Assembly (NCBI RefSeq): GCF_002236105.1
Contig: NZ_NIWU01000001.1
Coordinates: forward strand, 868,001-932,000
Length of the DNA stretch: 64,000 nucleotides
Direction: 5' to 3'
From: Pseudomonas umsongensis
GTDB taxonomy: Bacteria; Pseudomonadota; Gammaproteobacteria; Pseudomonadales; Pseudomonadaceae
Shown piece by piece: positions 10,447 to 19,696 of this stretch (position 1 is its first letter; each line of letters begins with the position of its first letter). The notes under the pieces were generated by a model, which had not been told where the DNA came from, made no database searches, and saw only the letters and a list, made by a program, of their open reading frames with translations. Made by a program: the position numbers and the translations under genes.

Positions 10447-10521
10447 CTAGACAAGACCGACAAATGACAGGATCACCAGGACGATCACGACGGCACCAAC
10501 GATGTAGATAATATTGTTCAT
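10447..10521 (-). CDS. 24-residue single-helix membrane microprotein
   Basis: A very short frame beginning MNNIIYIVGAVVIVLV and ending FVGLV, almost wholly hydrophobic: one transmembrane helix. Its ATG is preceded by AGAGGTGG at a suitable distance, and the frame ends in TAG. The rest of the gap between the cyclase gene and the DUF3422 gene (10374-10744) shows no other credible frame. Similar tiny membrane proteins occur in pseudomonads, but I cannot name a characterised one. Codon use is normal and the residue pattern is protein-like, hence moderate confidence. Confidence 0.6.
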   Translation of the reverse strand: MNNIIYIVGAVVIVLVILSFVGLV

Positions 10522-10744
10522 GAAGACCACCTCTGTCTCTCAAGGGGTTGCGACACCAACGTGTCTAGTACAAAAGACCCCATGGTGAGCACTTGCGTTC
10601 CGCAACCCGCTTTCACAGAGCGCGCGAAAATCGGTGACTCTCGCGGGCGTCGACCTGTCCCACTGACAATAGCAGTCGAAAACGCCCTGTAAGCCCGGGC
10701 ATTTATCGCAGACGCCAAAAACAACTCCAAGATGGCCACACCCT

Positions 10745-11962
10745 ATGCACCCGTTACGACAAAGCCTGCACAACGAACTGCACGCACGCCCGTCACTGTA
10801 TTTCGATGAGCCGGCCCATGTGTTTCACCTGGCTTTCCTCGGCAGCGAGCAGGTGTGCAATACCTTTCTTCAAGACTGCTGCCCTGCCTCCCTCGATCTC
10901 AAGGCTGCCCAAGGCATTACCCAGCTTGATGGCCACGCGCTGAAGTGGGAGCGCCATACCGAGTTTTTCACCTTGACCCTGGTGGTCACGTCCTCCAGCG
11001 ATGATTTGTCCTGGACGGCGCTGCCCGACGCACTGGCGCGGAAAATCCAGGTGCATTTGCCGACCCTGATCAATTCGGTACAGATCGTTGTGCGTGGTGA
11101 AGCGCAGCTGGAGCTCTCGCGCTACGGTTTCAAGGACCCTTGCGGTTCCTGTGTGGGGGGAGGCGATGCGGTGGTCTGGAGTGATTTCCGGATCAGCGAG
11201 GATGGCAGTAACCACTTGTTATTCATCAACCGGCGCCTGAATGCCTACCGCCAGGGACGGATGATCCGCCGCCTCCTGGAAATCGAGACTTACCGGATGA
11301 TGGCCTCGTTGTCCTTGACCATGGCCAAGGACTTGAGTGCCCAGCTCGATGTGTTCGACAAGACCTTGGTCACCCTCTCAGAACGCAACGCAGACCCTGC
11401 CGGCAGTCATGCCAAAGCCCTGCTGGCGGATATCTCCAACCTTTCTGCCCAGGTGGTCAGCACGACGGCGAAAACGCGCCATCGCTTCAGTGCCACCCAG
11501 GCCTATGCGCAATTGGTGTTCGAACGCCTGGGTGAACTGCGAGAAAGTCATGTAGGTGATTGCCAGCGCCTTGGCGTATTTATCGAGCGCCGCTTCAAGC
11601 CCACCGTCAGGTATTGCACGGCTACCGAGCAGCGACTGGAGCATCTGGCCGAAAGCGTGGCCAATCTGGGCGACCTCTTGCAGGCAAGGGTCCAGGTGGA
11701 AATGGAAGAGCAGAACTCGGCAATTCTCAGCAGCCTGAACGCCCGCGCCGATGCCCAGATCAAGATCCAGCGAGCAGTGGAGGGTCTTTCGATCATTGCT
11801 ATCAGCTACTACCTGCTGAGCCTGCTCAAGCTGGGTTACTCGGGACTGCACCTGCTCGGCGTGGCGCTGACCCCACGCGAGGCCATGTTGGCCATGGCGC
11901 CCCTTGCGATCGGGATTCTTGTCTGGATCATCCTGCATATCAGGAAAGTCAAAGAGCATTGA
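10745..11962 (+). CDS. DUF3422 family protein
   Basis: 405 residues, near the family norm. The start fits the family (HPLRQSLHNELHARPSLYFDEPAHVFHLAFLG). A conserved middle section contains DFRISEDGSNHLLFINR and QGRMIRRLLEIETYRMMA. A long helical region (about 190-330) follows, and two hydrophobic helices near the C terminus (about 346-363 and 370-395) probably anchor it in the membrane. The biochemical role of DUF3422 proteins is not established. It is a single gene with no operon partner, and the ribosome site is weak. Confidence 0.85.
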   Translation: MHPLRQSLHNELHARPSLYFDEPAHVFHLAFLGSEQVCNTFLQDCCPASLDLKAAQGITQLDGHALKWERHTEFFTLTLVVTSSSDDLSWTALPDALARKIQVHLPTLINSVQIVVRGEAQLELSRYGFKDPCGSCVGGGDAVVWSDFRISEDGSNHLLFINRRLNAYRQGRMIRRLLEIETYRMMASLSLTMAKDLSAQLDVFDKTLVTLSERNADPAGSHAKALLADISNLSAQVVSTTAKTRHRFSATQAYAQLVFERLGELRESHVGDCQRLGVFIERRFKPTVRYCTATEQRLEHLAESVANLGDLLQARVQVEMEEQNSAILSSLNARADAQIKIQRAVEGLSIIAISYYLLSLLKLGYSGLHLLGVALTPREAMLAMAPLAIGILVWIILHIRKVKEH

Positions 11963-11993
11963 CGCAACGACGCGTATGCTCGGTTTTCGATGT

Positions 11994-12112
11994 ATATCCA
12001 TTTGCGCGGCAACGGCCACTAAGGTTTCGCCCTTACTGTAGGAGCGAGCATGCTCGCGAAAAACCTGAGAGCGCCGCGGGGTATCAGATGCCCCGAAGCA
12101 TGCCGGCGAAGG
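11994..12112. repeat. Truncated long-repeat fragment plus REP-type palindrome
   Basis: Positions 11994-12034 match the end of the long element that follows (the CGGCAACGGCCACTAAGG type). From 12037 a REP-type sequence begins with TGTAGGAGCGAGCATGCTCGCG. No coding signal is seen in this part of the gap after the DUF3422 gene. Confidence 0.7.
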
Positions 12113-12116
12113 CGTA

Positions 12117-12475
12117 CTGGTAGGCGATAATTGTCTTTCAGGTGTACATATCCGTTGCTGCGGTAACGGCCACTTAGGGTTTCGCTTTTACAGCGAGTCA
12201 CTTGGAAAAACGGAACGCCGCCCGGCCCCAAGTAACCAAGGGCTCTTGCCCCTGGCGTTCGGCCCCTCGCTAAGGCTCGGGGTACCCTCGCTCCGGTCCT
12301 GCTCCGTGGGCCCGCCGCGATGGGCCATCCTTGGCCCAGCGCGGCTAAACCGGCATCCATGCCGGTTTACCCACTGCGCAGAACCTCCACTCGGCCTCTC
12401 GAGGGGGCAAGAAAATCAAAAGCCAGATCACAATCAAAAGCGAGGCGGCCGACCGGCCGGCCTTGATTGGAAGCC
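12117..12475 (-). repeat. Long intergenic repeat, inverted copy C
   Basis: Read on the minus strand this matches the two direct copies downstream: GCGAGGCGGCC..., CGCAGTGGGTAAACCGGC..., GGTTTAGCCGCGCTGGGCCA, a CATCGCGGCG...CCACGGAGCA segment, CTCGCTGTAAAAGCGAAACC and GGCCGTTACCGCAGCAA. It diverges in the middle. Short frames in it are not genes. Confidence 0.8.
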
Positions 12476-12489
12476 ATACGCGTACCTTC

Positions 12490-12603
12490 TGTAGGAGCGA
12501 GCATGCTCGCGAAAAACCTGAGAGCACCGCGGGCTACCAGGTGCCCAGCGTCATCGTTGACGACCATCGTCGGAACGCCGCCCGAAGCATGCTCGCTCCT
12601 ACA
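12490..12603. repeat. Paired REP palindromes (REPIN-like)
   Basis: The left arm TGTAGGAGCGAGCATGCTCGCG and the right arm CATGCTCGCTCCTACA are inverted copies about 70 bases apart, with a GTCATCGTTGACGACCATCG segment between. The same doublet recurs at 37992-38091, 57487-57586 and 60660-60758. Confidence 0.85.
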
Positions 12604-12606
12604 GAG

Positions 12607-13056
12607 GATATCGGTGCCTCGGTCAAAGTTAGGTCGGCTTTCAGGCCGCCTCGCTTTGCTGTTGATCGCGAGCGCCCCGTTAACCACGATGGCCGAACGC
12701 AGGCATTGCGCAGTGGGTAAACCGACAGGACACCGGTTTAGCCGCGCTAGGCCATGGAAGGCCCATCGCGGCGACCCACGGAGCAATGCCGGAGAGAGGG
12801 CATGCCGAGCCTTAGCGAGGCACCGAGTGGTGGGGCAAAGCCTTTTGCTTCCTTTTTGGCGTTTGAAAAAGGGAGTCGCTGTAAAAGCGAAACCATAAGC
12901 GGCCTTTACCGCAGCAATGGATATGCACTCCGACAACCAATTTCACACAGGGCTTGTGACGCTTCGCATCACCGTTGCGCACGGCTCAATTAATGCGTCG
13001 TCAGCGGAACGCGGAGCGTCCCTGGCGGCATTCCCACGCAGAGCGTGGGAACGATC
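12607..13056 (+). repeat. Long intergenic repeat, direct copy A (about 450 bp)
   Basis: Shares long nearly identical blocks with copy B: GGTCGGCTTTCAGGCCGCCT, the GCGCCCCGTTAACCACG segment, the hairpin around GGTTTAGCCGCGC, GAGGCACCGAGTGGTGGGGC, TTGCTTCCTTTTTGGCG, GTCGCTGTAAAAGCGAAACC and a terminal hairpin with GCATTCCCACGCAGAGCGTG. It is non-coding and acts as a unit with copy B about 480 bases downstream. Confidence 0.85.
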
Positions 13057-13091
13057 AATCGCCAGCAGGCTCGCTACCACAGGGGATCCAG

Positions 13092-13537
13092 GTACACCGG
13101 TAAAAGTCAGGTCGGCTTTAAGGCCGCCTCGCTTTGGCTTTTGATCTGGGGCGCCCCGTTAACCACGCTGGCCGAACGCAGGCATTGCGCAGTGGGGAAA
13201 CCGGCAGGACGCCGGTTTAGCTGCGCTGGGCCAGGGACGGCCCATCGCGGCGACCCACGGAGCAATGCCGGAGAGAGGGCATGCCGAGCCTAAGCGAGGC
13301 ACCGAGTGGTGGGGCAAAGCCTTTTGCTTCCTTTTTGGCGTTTGAAAAAGGGAGTCGCTGTAAAAGCGAAACCATAGGAGGCCGTTACCGCAGCAATGGA
13401 TATGTACGCAGGCAACCAATTTCACACAGGGCTTCCTGTGACGCCCGCATCACCGTTGCGCACAGCTCAATTAATGCGTTGTCAGCGGAACGCAGAGCGT
13501 CCCTGGCGGCATTCCCACGCAGAGCGTGGGAACGATC
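13092..13537 (+). repeat. Long intergenic repeat, direct copy B (about 445 bp)
   Basis: The second direct copy of the element at 12607-13056, with few differences in its central 200 bases. It ends in the same TTCCCACGC/GCGTGGGAA hairpin family seen beside selC. A single REP palindrome (13562-13588, ATCGCGAGCATGCTCGCTCC) follows before the next gene. Confidence 0.85.
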
Positions 13538-13598
13538 AACTCCCCGCGGTGGTTGTGCCACCATCGCGAGCATGCTCGCTCCTACAGGTCCTACCTTC

Positions 13599-14885
13599 CT
13601 AGGCACTGGCATCGGCTTCATGTGCATCGGCGAAGGCCATGAGCACGTCAAGGTCGAGCACATCCAGCTTGATCCTCGAGATGAAAGCAGAGAAGGCCAG
13701 ATTGGCGGCGAGCAGGCGCAGGTCCGAGGCCCAGGCCGGCAGATGGACTGGCCCCTGGAGCCAACCGGACTCGAAGAGCGGGGCCAGGCGTACGGTGTCC
13801 CCCAGGCTCAGGCGCCCGGCGAACAGATAGCCGACCAGTTCCGGTCGGTTGTCGCGGATCGCGATGCGCAGCAAGGTGTGCACGCCAAGCAAGCCGGTCA
13901 GGTAGGCCGCATCCTTGGTGAACGCCGAACCACCGTGCAGATCCGCACCGCGAAATACCCGCTGGGTCGAGCGGAAGGATTCCTCCTGGGTCTGGCCGGC
14001 AGAGAGAAAACCTTCGAACACCTGGATGAAATCGGCGCCATCGAGCGCCTGTTGCACCGCGAGCACACGCAAGGCGAGGCGACGCAGGCGGTTGATGTCC
14101 ATGCTGCCGGTGAACAGCTCGGCGAGGGTGGCGATACCTTCCTGGGTCTGGGTGGTACGCGGTGCTCCCAGGCCAAGACTCTTGAGGTTTGATTGCAACG
14201 CGCCGTTCTGCGCCGTGGCGACATGCACGAAAGCCTCGTGCTGCAACAGCTGGTTCTTGTCCAGTTGCGAAAACAGTGCGCTGGCCCGCAGGCGAATGCG
14301 GCTCGCCCCGGCGATGGCCTTGGCGGCCAGGGTCGGATCGAGCACCACTGTGATCCGGCCCGGGCCGAAGAAGCGGTCCAGTTCCGGTTGCATCCAGGCG
14401 GCGAAGGCCTCGGCCGGGATCTCAGCAGGGCTCGGAGGAATCCGCGCTCCGCCCAAAAGGGCGTCGGTGGTCTTGAGGAAGAAGTGGGCCGCGTCCAGCA
14501 TGCTCAGGTTCAGGCTCGGATAGTAGAAGTCCGGACGCCGATACAAGGCTGACGAAAACTGGGTAAAGGCGGGCGTGCCTATGGCACCGAGCATGTGCCC
14601 GGCCGTGGCATAGCTGCGCGCGGTCATGGCCAGGTGGCGCCCGGCTGGATGCCCCTCATCGCAGCGACCGATAAAGGCTTCGAGCGCACAAATGTCGGCG
14701 CCGTGATCACGCGGGCGCAACTCGACCCTGGGCAATTGCGCTTGTCCGGCGCGCCAGCGCGCCAGGAAATTTTCCTCGACCCCCTCCGGCCAGGCCAGGG
14801 CATCCAGCACGCGGATCTTGCGCACCAGACCGGGCAGGGCGGCATCGAGTTCGGACAGGGGAGCGCTGCTCACGCACATCTCCAT
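13599..14885 (-). CDS. QEGLA-motif (DUF1704/MATCAP-like) putative metallopeptidase
   Basis: About 428 residues. It contains HEAFVH, an HExxxH-type zinc motif, followed by TQEGIATLAELF, the 'QEGLA' motif that names the bacterial 'flavohemoglobin expression-modulating' group. The eukaryotic relatives MATCAP1/2 are carboxypeptidases using this HExxxH plus downstream Glu arrangement, so a peptidase activity is plausible, but no bacterial substrate is known to me. The start is uncertain: ATG at 14885 or 14879, with a TTG at 14891. It stands alone after the repeat block; its stop lies 10 bases from a REP palindrome. Confidence 0.82.
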   Translation of the reverse strand: MEMCVSSAPLSELDAALPGLVRKIRVLDALAWPEGVEENFLARWRAGQAQLPRVELRPRDHGADICALEAFIGRCDEGHPAGRHLAMTARSYATAGHMLGAIGTPAFTQFSSALYRRPDFYYPSLNLSMLDAAHFFLKTTDALLGGARIPPSPAEIPAEAFAAWMQPELDRFFGPGRITVVLDPTLAAKAIAGASRIRLRASALFSQLDKNQLLQHEAFVHVATAQNGALQSNLKSLGLGAPRTTQTQEGIATLAELFTGSMDINRLRRLALRVLAVQQALDGADFIQVFEGFLSAGQTQEESFRSTQRVFRGADLHGGSAFTKDAAYLTGLLGVHTLLRIAIRDNRPELVGYLFAGRLSLGDTVRLAPLFESGWLQGPVHLPAWASDLRLLAANLAFSAFISRIKLDVLDLDVLMAFADAHEADASA

Positions 14886-15079
14886 GGGCAATCAGGTTCA
14901 ATTGTAAAAGCTTAGTCGGTGCCGAGGCGTCGCGGTGCGACGGTGCAGTCTGAATCGTCAGCGAAACAAGCTTTTCAAACTACACTGAAAATCTGTTGAA
15001 ACCGCCCAGTGATAAAAGACCGCTGCAGTGGCCTGTCTCAAAGGGCCTCACGTGGACGCGGCCGTGCGAGGATGACTGC

Positions 15080-15742
15080 ATGCAAGGTACAGCAGAGCAA
15101 AAGCGGGCACGAGTACTTGATCCGGTCGATCGCGTGACGGAAGTGATCTTTGGCCTGCTCATGGCAATGACCTTCACCGGAACCATCAGCGTGGCAACAT
15201 CTGGCCAGGAGGCGGAACGCACGATGATGTTCGCAGCGCTGGGTTGCAACCTGGCCTGGGGGCTTGCCGACGCAGTGATGTATTTACTGCGCAGCCTGAT
15301 CGAGCGCACGCGCAAACGTACGCTGTTCACCGCCCTGAGCGGCGCAGCGGATGCGGCGACCGGGCAAGCGCTGATTGCCGATGCACTGCCACCACGTCTC
15401 GTCGCCGCGGCCGGTCCCGAAGAGCTGGAGTCGCTGCGTCTGCGCTTGGTCAAATTTGCCAACACGTCGGTGCAGCCACGCCTTACCTGGGACGACATCA
15501 GGGGCGCGGTCGGGGTGTTCCTGTTGGTGGTGGCATCGACATTTCCCCTCGTGGTGCCGTTTCTGTTGCTCGACCAGACAGCGCTTGCCGTACGCCTGTC
15601 CAACCTGGTCGGGCTGGTGGTGCTGTTCCTCGCCGGTTGGATACTGGCGCGCTATGCCGGCGCAAAACCCTGGGTTGGCGGCGTTGCGATGGCGGTCACC
15701 GGTGCCGTGCTGATCGTCGCGATCATTGCACTCGGTGGCTGA
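15080..15742 (+). CDS. VIT1/CCC1-like multi-pass membrane protein
   Basis: 220 residues with an N-terminal LDPVDRVTEVIFGLLMAMTF segment resembling the first helix of VIT/CCC1 transporters, then further hydrophobic segments (about 55-75, 138-160, 170-190 and 195-215) split by a charged cytoplasmic stretch (about 78-130). The ATG has GAGGA 7 bases upstream; the frame is open further upstream from a TTG, but that has no ribosome site. VIT-family members move ferrous iron or manganese. Assignment of a substrate here is only inference, and the family match itself is by pattern. Confidence 0.65.
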   Translation: MQGTAEQKRARVLDPVDRVTEVIFGLLMAMTFTGTISVATSGQEAERTMMFAALGCNLAWGLADAVMYLLRSLIERTRKRTLFTALSGAADAATGQALIADALPPRLVAAAGPEELESLRLRLVKFANTSVQPRLTWDDIRGAVGVFLLVVASTFPLVVPFLLLDQTALAVRLSNLVGLVVLFLAGWILARYAGAKPWVGGVAMAVTGAVLIVAIIALGG

Positions 15743-15799
15743 GCAGCCAGCAATCACACTGCGTACCTGTCGACAACCTGTTTTCTTGAGGTCTTGGTC

Positions 15800-16621
15800 A
15801 TGGCAAAGGACAAAAAGAAAGCCGCTAAGGGTTATCCCGCACAAAGCCTGAAGCTGAAGAACAGCGATTACCTTGAGCAACTGCGCCTGCTGCACGTCGA
15901 GTTGGTCAAATTGCAGGAATGGGTAAAAGCCAAGGGCATCAAGATCTGCATTGTCTTCGAGGGGCGCGACGGCGCCGGCAAGGGCGGGACCATCAAGGCA
16001 CTGACCGAGCGTGTGAGCCCGCGGGTGTTTCGCGTGGTGGCGCTACCGGCACCGACTGATCGGGAAAAAAGCCAGATGTATGTCCAGCGCTACCTGCCGC
16101 ACCTGCCGGCAGCTGGCGAAGTGGTGATCTTCGATCGCAGTTGGTACAACCGTGCGGGCGTGGAGCGGGTGATGGGGTTCTGCACTAAGGAGCAGGTTGC
16201 ACGGTTTCTGAAAACGGTGCCCAACGTGGAGCGGGCGATTGTCGATTCGGGCATTATTTTGCTTAAGTATTGGCTGGAAGTCAGTCCTGAGGAACAGACC
16301 CGACGACTGGAAGAGCGTATCAAGGATGGGCGCAAAATCTGGAAGCTTACCCCCATGGATCTCAAATCCTACAGCCGTTGGTATGACTACTCGCGAGCCC
16401 GTGACGACATGTTCCAGGCGACCGACACCGAGCACGCCCCCTGGTTGGTCGCCAACTCAAACGACAAGCGCCGCGCGCGGCTGAACATCATTTCTGATTT
16501 GCTCAGTCGTGTTCCCTATGAGGACGTCGCACGCGAGAAGGTGGTGTTACCCAAGCGGCAGAAGCCTGGCGGTTATCGCGAGCCGGATTATCCGCTGCGG
16601 CGAATTCCCGAAAAATTCTGA
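15800..16621 (+). CDS. ppk2: Polyphosphate kinase 2 family protein
   Basis: Transfers phosphate between polyphosphate and nucleotides. It is a single-domain PPK2 of 273 residues. The Walker A loop (EGRDGAGKGGTIKAL) lies at about residues 54-68. The Walker B/lid segment includes FDRSWYNRAGVERVMGFC, followed by WLEVSPEEQTRRLEERIKD and KLTPMDLKS, all typical. The start is the ATG in GGTCATGGCA; an upstream TTG is less likely. Whether it prefers NDP phosphorylation or polyphosphate synthesis cannot be read from the sequence. It is followed by a SulP transporter gene on the same strand. Confidence 0.94.
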   Translation: MAKDKKKAAKGYPAQSLKLKNSDYLEQLRLLHVELVKLQEWVKAKGIKICIVFEGRDGAGKGGTIKALTERVSPRVFRVVALPAPTDREKSQMYVQRYLPHLPAAGEVVIFDRSWYNRAGVERVMGFCTKEQVARFLKTVPNVERAIVDSGIILLKYWLEVSPEEQTRRLEERIKDGRKIWKLTPMDLKSYSRWYDYSRARDDMFQATDTEHAPWLVANSNDKRRARLNIISDLLSRVPYEDVAREKVVLPKRQKPGGYREPDYPLRRIPEKF

Positions 16622-16641
16622 GAGGCACCTTCCGCGGCGCT

Positions 16642-18429
16642 ATGCCGGACACTAAAGGCCATAGACACATGAGCCATTCGGATATTTCGCCGCCCACCCC
16701 GGAACCGGGTCGCATTGCACCTCGCGATAGCGGCGTCGGCAACGGCTGGAGCCGTTGGCTCCCCGGGCTTGTTACGCTGCGAGAGTACCAGATAGCCTGG
16801 TTGCGCCATGACATCATGGCCGGCCTGGTGCTCACCACCATGCTGGTGCCCGTCGGCATCGCCTACGCCGTGGCGTCAGGCGTGCCCGGCATCTATGGCC
16901 TGTACGCGACCATCGTTCCGCTCATCGCTTATGCACTGTTCGGCCCCAGCCGGATCCTGGTGCTGGGGCCGGATTCCTCGCTGGCGGCAGTGATCCTTGC
17001 CGTCGTCTTGCCACTGTCGGGCGGCGACCCTCATCGCGCGGTTGCCCTGGCGAGCATGATGGCGATCGTGTCGGGCGCCGTGTGCATCCTGGCGGGCATC
17101 GCACGCCTGGGCTTCATTACCGAGCTGCTGTCCAAACCGATCCGTTACGGCTACATGAACGGCATCGCCATCACGGTGTTGATCAGTCAATTGCCGAAAA
17201 TCTTCGGTTTTTCGATCGAGTCCGACGGTCCGTTCAGAAACCTGTGGGCGATCACCACCGGGGTGATGGAGGGCAAGGCCAACTGGACCACTTTCATGGT
17301 GGGCGCCGCCACGCTGGCGGTGATCCTGCTGCTCAAAGGCCACAAGCGTATCCCGGGCATCCTCATCGCCGTGGCAGGCGCGACCATCGCCGCGGGTGTG
17401 CTGGGCCTGGCCAAGGGCGCGGGTGTGGCGGTCCTCGGTGCGCTTCCCCAAGGTTTACCAGCGTTCGCGATCCCCTGGATCACCCGCGACGACCTGGTCC
17501 CGGTGATTATCGGCGGTTGCGCCGTCGCCCTTGTTTCGTTTGCCGACACCAGTGTGCTCTCGCGGGTCTACGCGGCGCGCACCCGTACCTATGTCAACCC
17601 GAACCAGGAGATGGCGGGGCTGGGCTTTGCCAATCTGGCGGCGGGGTTTTTCCAGGGTTTTCCCATCAGCAGCAGTTCTTCACGCACGCCCGTGGCCGAA
17701 GCCGCCGGCGCCAAGACCCAGTTGACTGGCGTGGTCGGCGCACTGGCGGTGGCCGTGCTGTTGATGGTGGCGCCGAACCTGCTGGAAAACCTGCCCAACA
17801 GCGCACTGGCAGCCGTGGTGATCGCCTCGGCCATCGGCTTGATCGAAGTCGCCGACCTGCGACGCATTTATCGTATCCAGCGCTGGGAGTTCTGGCTGTC
17901 GATCGCCTGCACCATTGGCGTCGCCGTGTTCGGGGCGATCGAAGGTATCGCCCTGGCTATCGTGATCGCCGTTATCGAGTTCCTGTGGGATGGCTGGCGG
18001 CCGTACTCCGCAGTGCTGGGGCAAGCCGAGGGGGTCAAGGGCTACCACGACATCCAGCGTTATCCGAACGCGCACCTGATCCCCGGTCTGGTCTTGTTTC
18101 GATGGGATGCGCCATTGTTTTTCGCCAACGCCGAACTGTTCAACGAGCGTGTGCTGAACGCCGTGGCGGCCTCGCCCACGCCGGTGCGCTGGTTGGTCGT
18201 GGCGGCGGAGCCGGTCACCAGTGTCGACGTGACCTCGGCCGACATGTTGGCAGAGCTCGACGACACCCTGCACGCGGCGGGCATCAAGTTGTGCGTGGCA
18301 GAGATGAAGGACCCGGTCAAGGACAAACTCAAGCGCTTCGGGCTTTTCGCAAGGTTTGGCGAATCGGCGTTTTTTCCCACGATAGGGGCTGCAGTCGACA
18401 ACTATCTGGCGATGCACCCCGAGCAATAG
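16642..18429 (+). CDS. SulP (SLC26) family inorganic anion transporter with STAS domain
   Basis: Inner-membrane anion carrier. The membrane part begins after a soluble N terminus of about 50 residues with RHDIMAGLVLTTMLVPVGIA and continues with GLYATIVPLIAYALFGPSR, the SulP signature, over roughly ten more helices to about residue 440. The C-terminal STAS domain (about 470-590) ends in the anti-sigma-antagonist-like fold region with VTSVDVTSADMLAELDDTL. The product is 595 residues from the first ATG, or 586 from the ATG at 16669. Sulfate, bicarbonate or other anions are possible substrates. It starts 20 bases after ppk2 and may share its transcript. Confidence 0.92.
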   Translation: MPDTKGHRHMSHSDISPPTPEPGRIAPRDSGVGNGWSRWLPGLVTLREYQIAWLRHDIMAGLVLTTMLVPVGIAYAVASGVPGIYGLYATIVPLIAYALFGPSRILVLGPDSSLAAVILAVVLPLSGGDPHRAVALASMMAIVSGAVCILAGIARLGFITELLSKPIRYGYMNGIAITVLISQLPKIFGFSIESDGPFRNLWAITTGVMEGKANWTTFMVGAATLAVILLLKGHKRIPGILIAVAGATIAAGVLGLAKGAGVAVLGALPQGLPAFAIPWITRDDLVPVIIGGCAVALVSFADTSVLSRVYAARTRTYVNPNQEMAGLGFANLAAGFFQGFPISSSSSRTPVAEAAGAKTQLTGVVGALAVAVLLMVAPNLLENLPNSALAAVVIASAIGLIEVADLRRIYRIQRWEFWLSIACTIGVAVFGAIEGIALAIVIAVIEFLWDGWRPYSAVLGQAEGVKGYHDIQRYPNAHLIPGLVLFRWDAPLFFANAELFNERVLNAVAASPTPVRWLVVAAEPVTSVDVTSADMLAELDDTLHAAGIKLCVAEMKDPVKDKLKRFGLFARFGESAFFPTIGAAVDNYLAMHPEQ

Positions 18430-18505
18430 CTGGCGGGTTGGAAGGGGAAGTAACGGGCGCCGCTCTTGTCGCCCGGCGCTGTGAACGCCGGACGTATGCG
18501 GTCCT

Positions 18506-19345
18506 TCAGCCCAGATCAGCAGCCTGATGCCGTTCAGGCACCTGGCTCGCCTCATCCCCCCACGTCCGATTTACACGCTGACCGCGGATGACCGCCGGTC
18601 GATTGGCGATTTCTTGCGCCCATCTTTGCACGTGGGTGTATTGGTGGGCGGATAGAAATTCGGCAGCCGAATACACGTTGTTGCGCACCAACTGGCCGTA
18701 CCAGGGCCAGACCGCGATGTCGGCGATGGTGTAGCGGTCACCGGCCAGGTAGGGGCTTTGCGCAAGTCGGCGGTCGAGGACATCCAGTTGCCGCTTGGTC
18801 TCCATCGTGAAGCGGTTGATCGGGTATTCGAGCTTCTCCGGCGCATAGGCGTAGAAGTGCCCGAAGCCGCCGCCCAGGTAAGGCGCCGAACCCATTTGCC
18901 AGAACAGCCAGTTCAGGGTTTCGGTGCGTCCCGCGAGATCGGTGGGCAGGAAGGCGCCGAACTTTTCCGCCAGGTAGAGCAGGATCGAACCGGATTCGAA
19001 CACGCGCAGCGGCGGCTCGACGCTGCGATCCAGCAACGCCGGGATCTTCGAGTTCGGGTTGATCTCGACAAAGCCGCTGGAAAACTGTTCGCCCTCGCTG
19101 ATGCGTATCAGCCAGGCGTCGTATTCGGCACCGGTATGCCCAAGCGCCAATAGCTCCTCGAGCATGATCGTCACTTTTACGCCATTGGGCGTCGCCAGCG
19201 AATACAGTTGCAACGGATGCGTGCCTGTCGGCAGTGTCTTGTCATGGGTCGGGCCGGCAACAGGGCGGTTGATATTGGCAAACTCGCCGCCAGAGGGCGC
19301 GTTGTTTTTCCAGACCTTGGGAGGAACATAAGACGCTTTGCTCAC
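18506..19345 (-). CDS. yghU: Glutathione S-transferase family protein, YghU type
   Basis: Cytosolic disulfide-bond reductase/GST-like enzyme. 279 residues from the GTG start that gives the YghU-like N terminus SKASYVPPKVW. A thioredoxin-fold domain follows with PLQLYSLATPNGVKVTIMLEE (the T-P-N-G active-site region), then SKIPAL and ESGSILLYLAEKFG. The helical C-terminal domain has YLAGDRYTIADIAVWPWYG. The open frame continues about 100 codons upstream but without family sequence, so those starts are rejected. It is convergent with the SulP gene; a truncated gene lies on its upstream side. Confidence 0.92.
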   Translation of the reverse strand: MSKASYVPPKVWKNNAPSGGEFANINRPVAGPTHDKTLPTGTHPLQLYSLATPNGVKVTIMLEELLALGHTGAEYDAWLIRISEGEQFSSGFVEINPNSKIPALLDRSVEPPLRVFESGSILLYLAEKFGAFLPTDLAGRTETLNWLFWQMGSAPYLGGGFGHFYAYAPEKLEYPINRFTMETKRQLDVLDRRLAQSPYLAGDRYTIADIAVWPWYGQLVRNNVYSAAEFLSAHQYTHVQRWAQEIANRPAVIRGQRVNRTWGDEASQVPERHQAADLG

Positions 19346-19525
19346 GTGATGGACCCCATAGTTCGTTGTGATGACGTTGACCTGGGGTAAAACAGTATGT
19401 CGCCGGGGCGCTTCGAGCAACTGCTGTCGATTTCGCAGAGGTCCATTCGACCAGGGTTCAGGGAATGCATCTGGTTCGATGTTCCCAGGGCAGGAACTTT
19501 CACGAGGGCGAATCAGGAGAAGAGT

Positions 19526-19651
19526 ATGCGCAAGCTTATCGTTGCCGCTTTCATCAGCCTCGATGGCGTCATTCAAGCACCCGGCGGGCCTGATGAAGAC
19601 ACCAGCGGCGAGGCGCGCACGGGATCTTTTGAAGAGGTGGAACGGCAGTGA
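19526..19651 (+). pseudogene. Truncated RibD C-terminal/DHFR-like reductase (N-terminal stub)
   Basis: A good start (AGGAGA, then ATG) opens a frame MRKLIVAAFISLDGVIQAPG followed by GPDEDTSGEA, the unmistakable N terminus of the dihydrofolate-reductase-like RibD C-terminal family, whose members are about 180-220 residues. Family likeness stops near residue 31, and TGA comes at codon 42. The rest of the gene is missing, so it is a remnant left by deletion or rearrangement next to the phenol module. Confidence 0.7.
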
Positions 19652-19696
19652 CCGCAACGTGCTCCCGGCGACGGCTCGTTGAAGGAGAAGGCCTGA

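Noticed and set aside
11994..13598. Several 60-300 codon frames in the repeat block, both strands
   Set aside because: Their translations are the repeat sequences themselves, shared by all copies with frame changes; no ribosome sites.
17082..18527. 481-codon plus-strand frame within the SulP gene
   Set aside because: Alternative frame of the transporter gene, rich in Arg/Gly/His with no domain.
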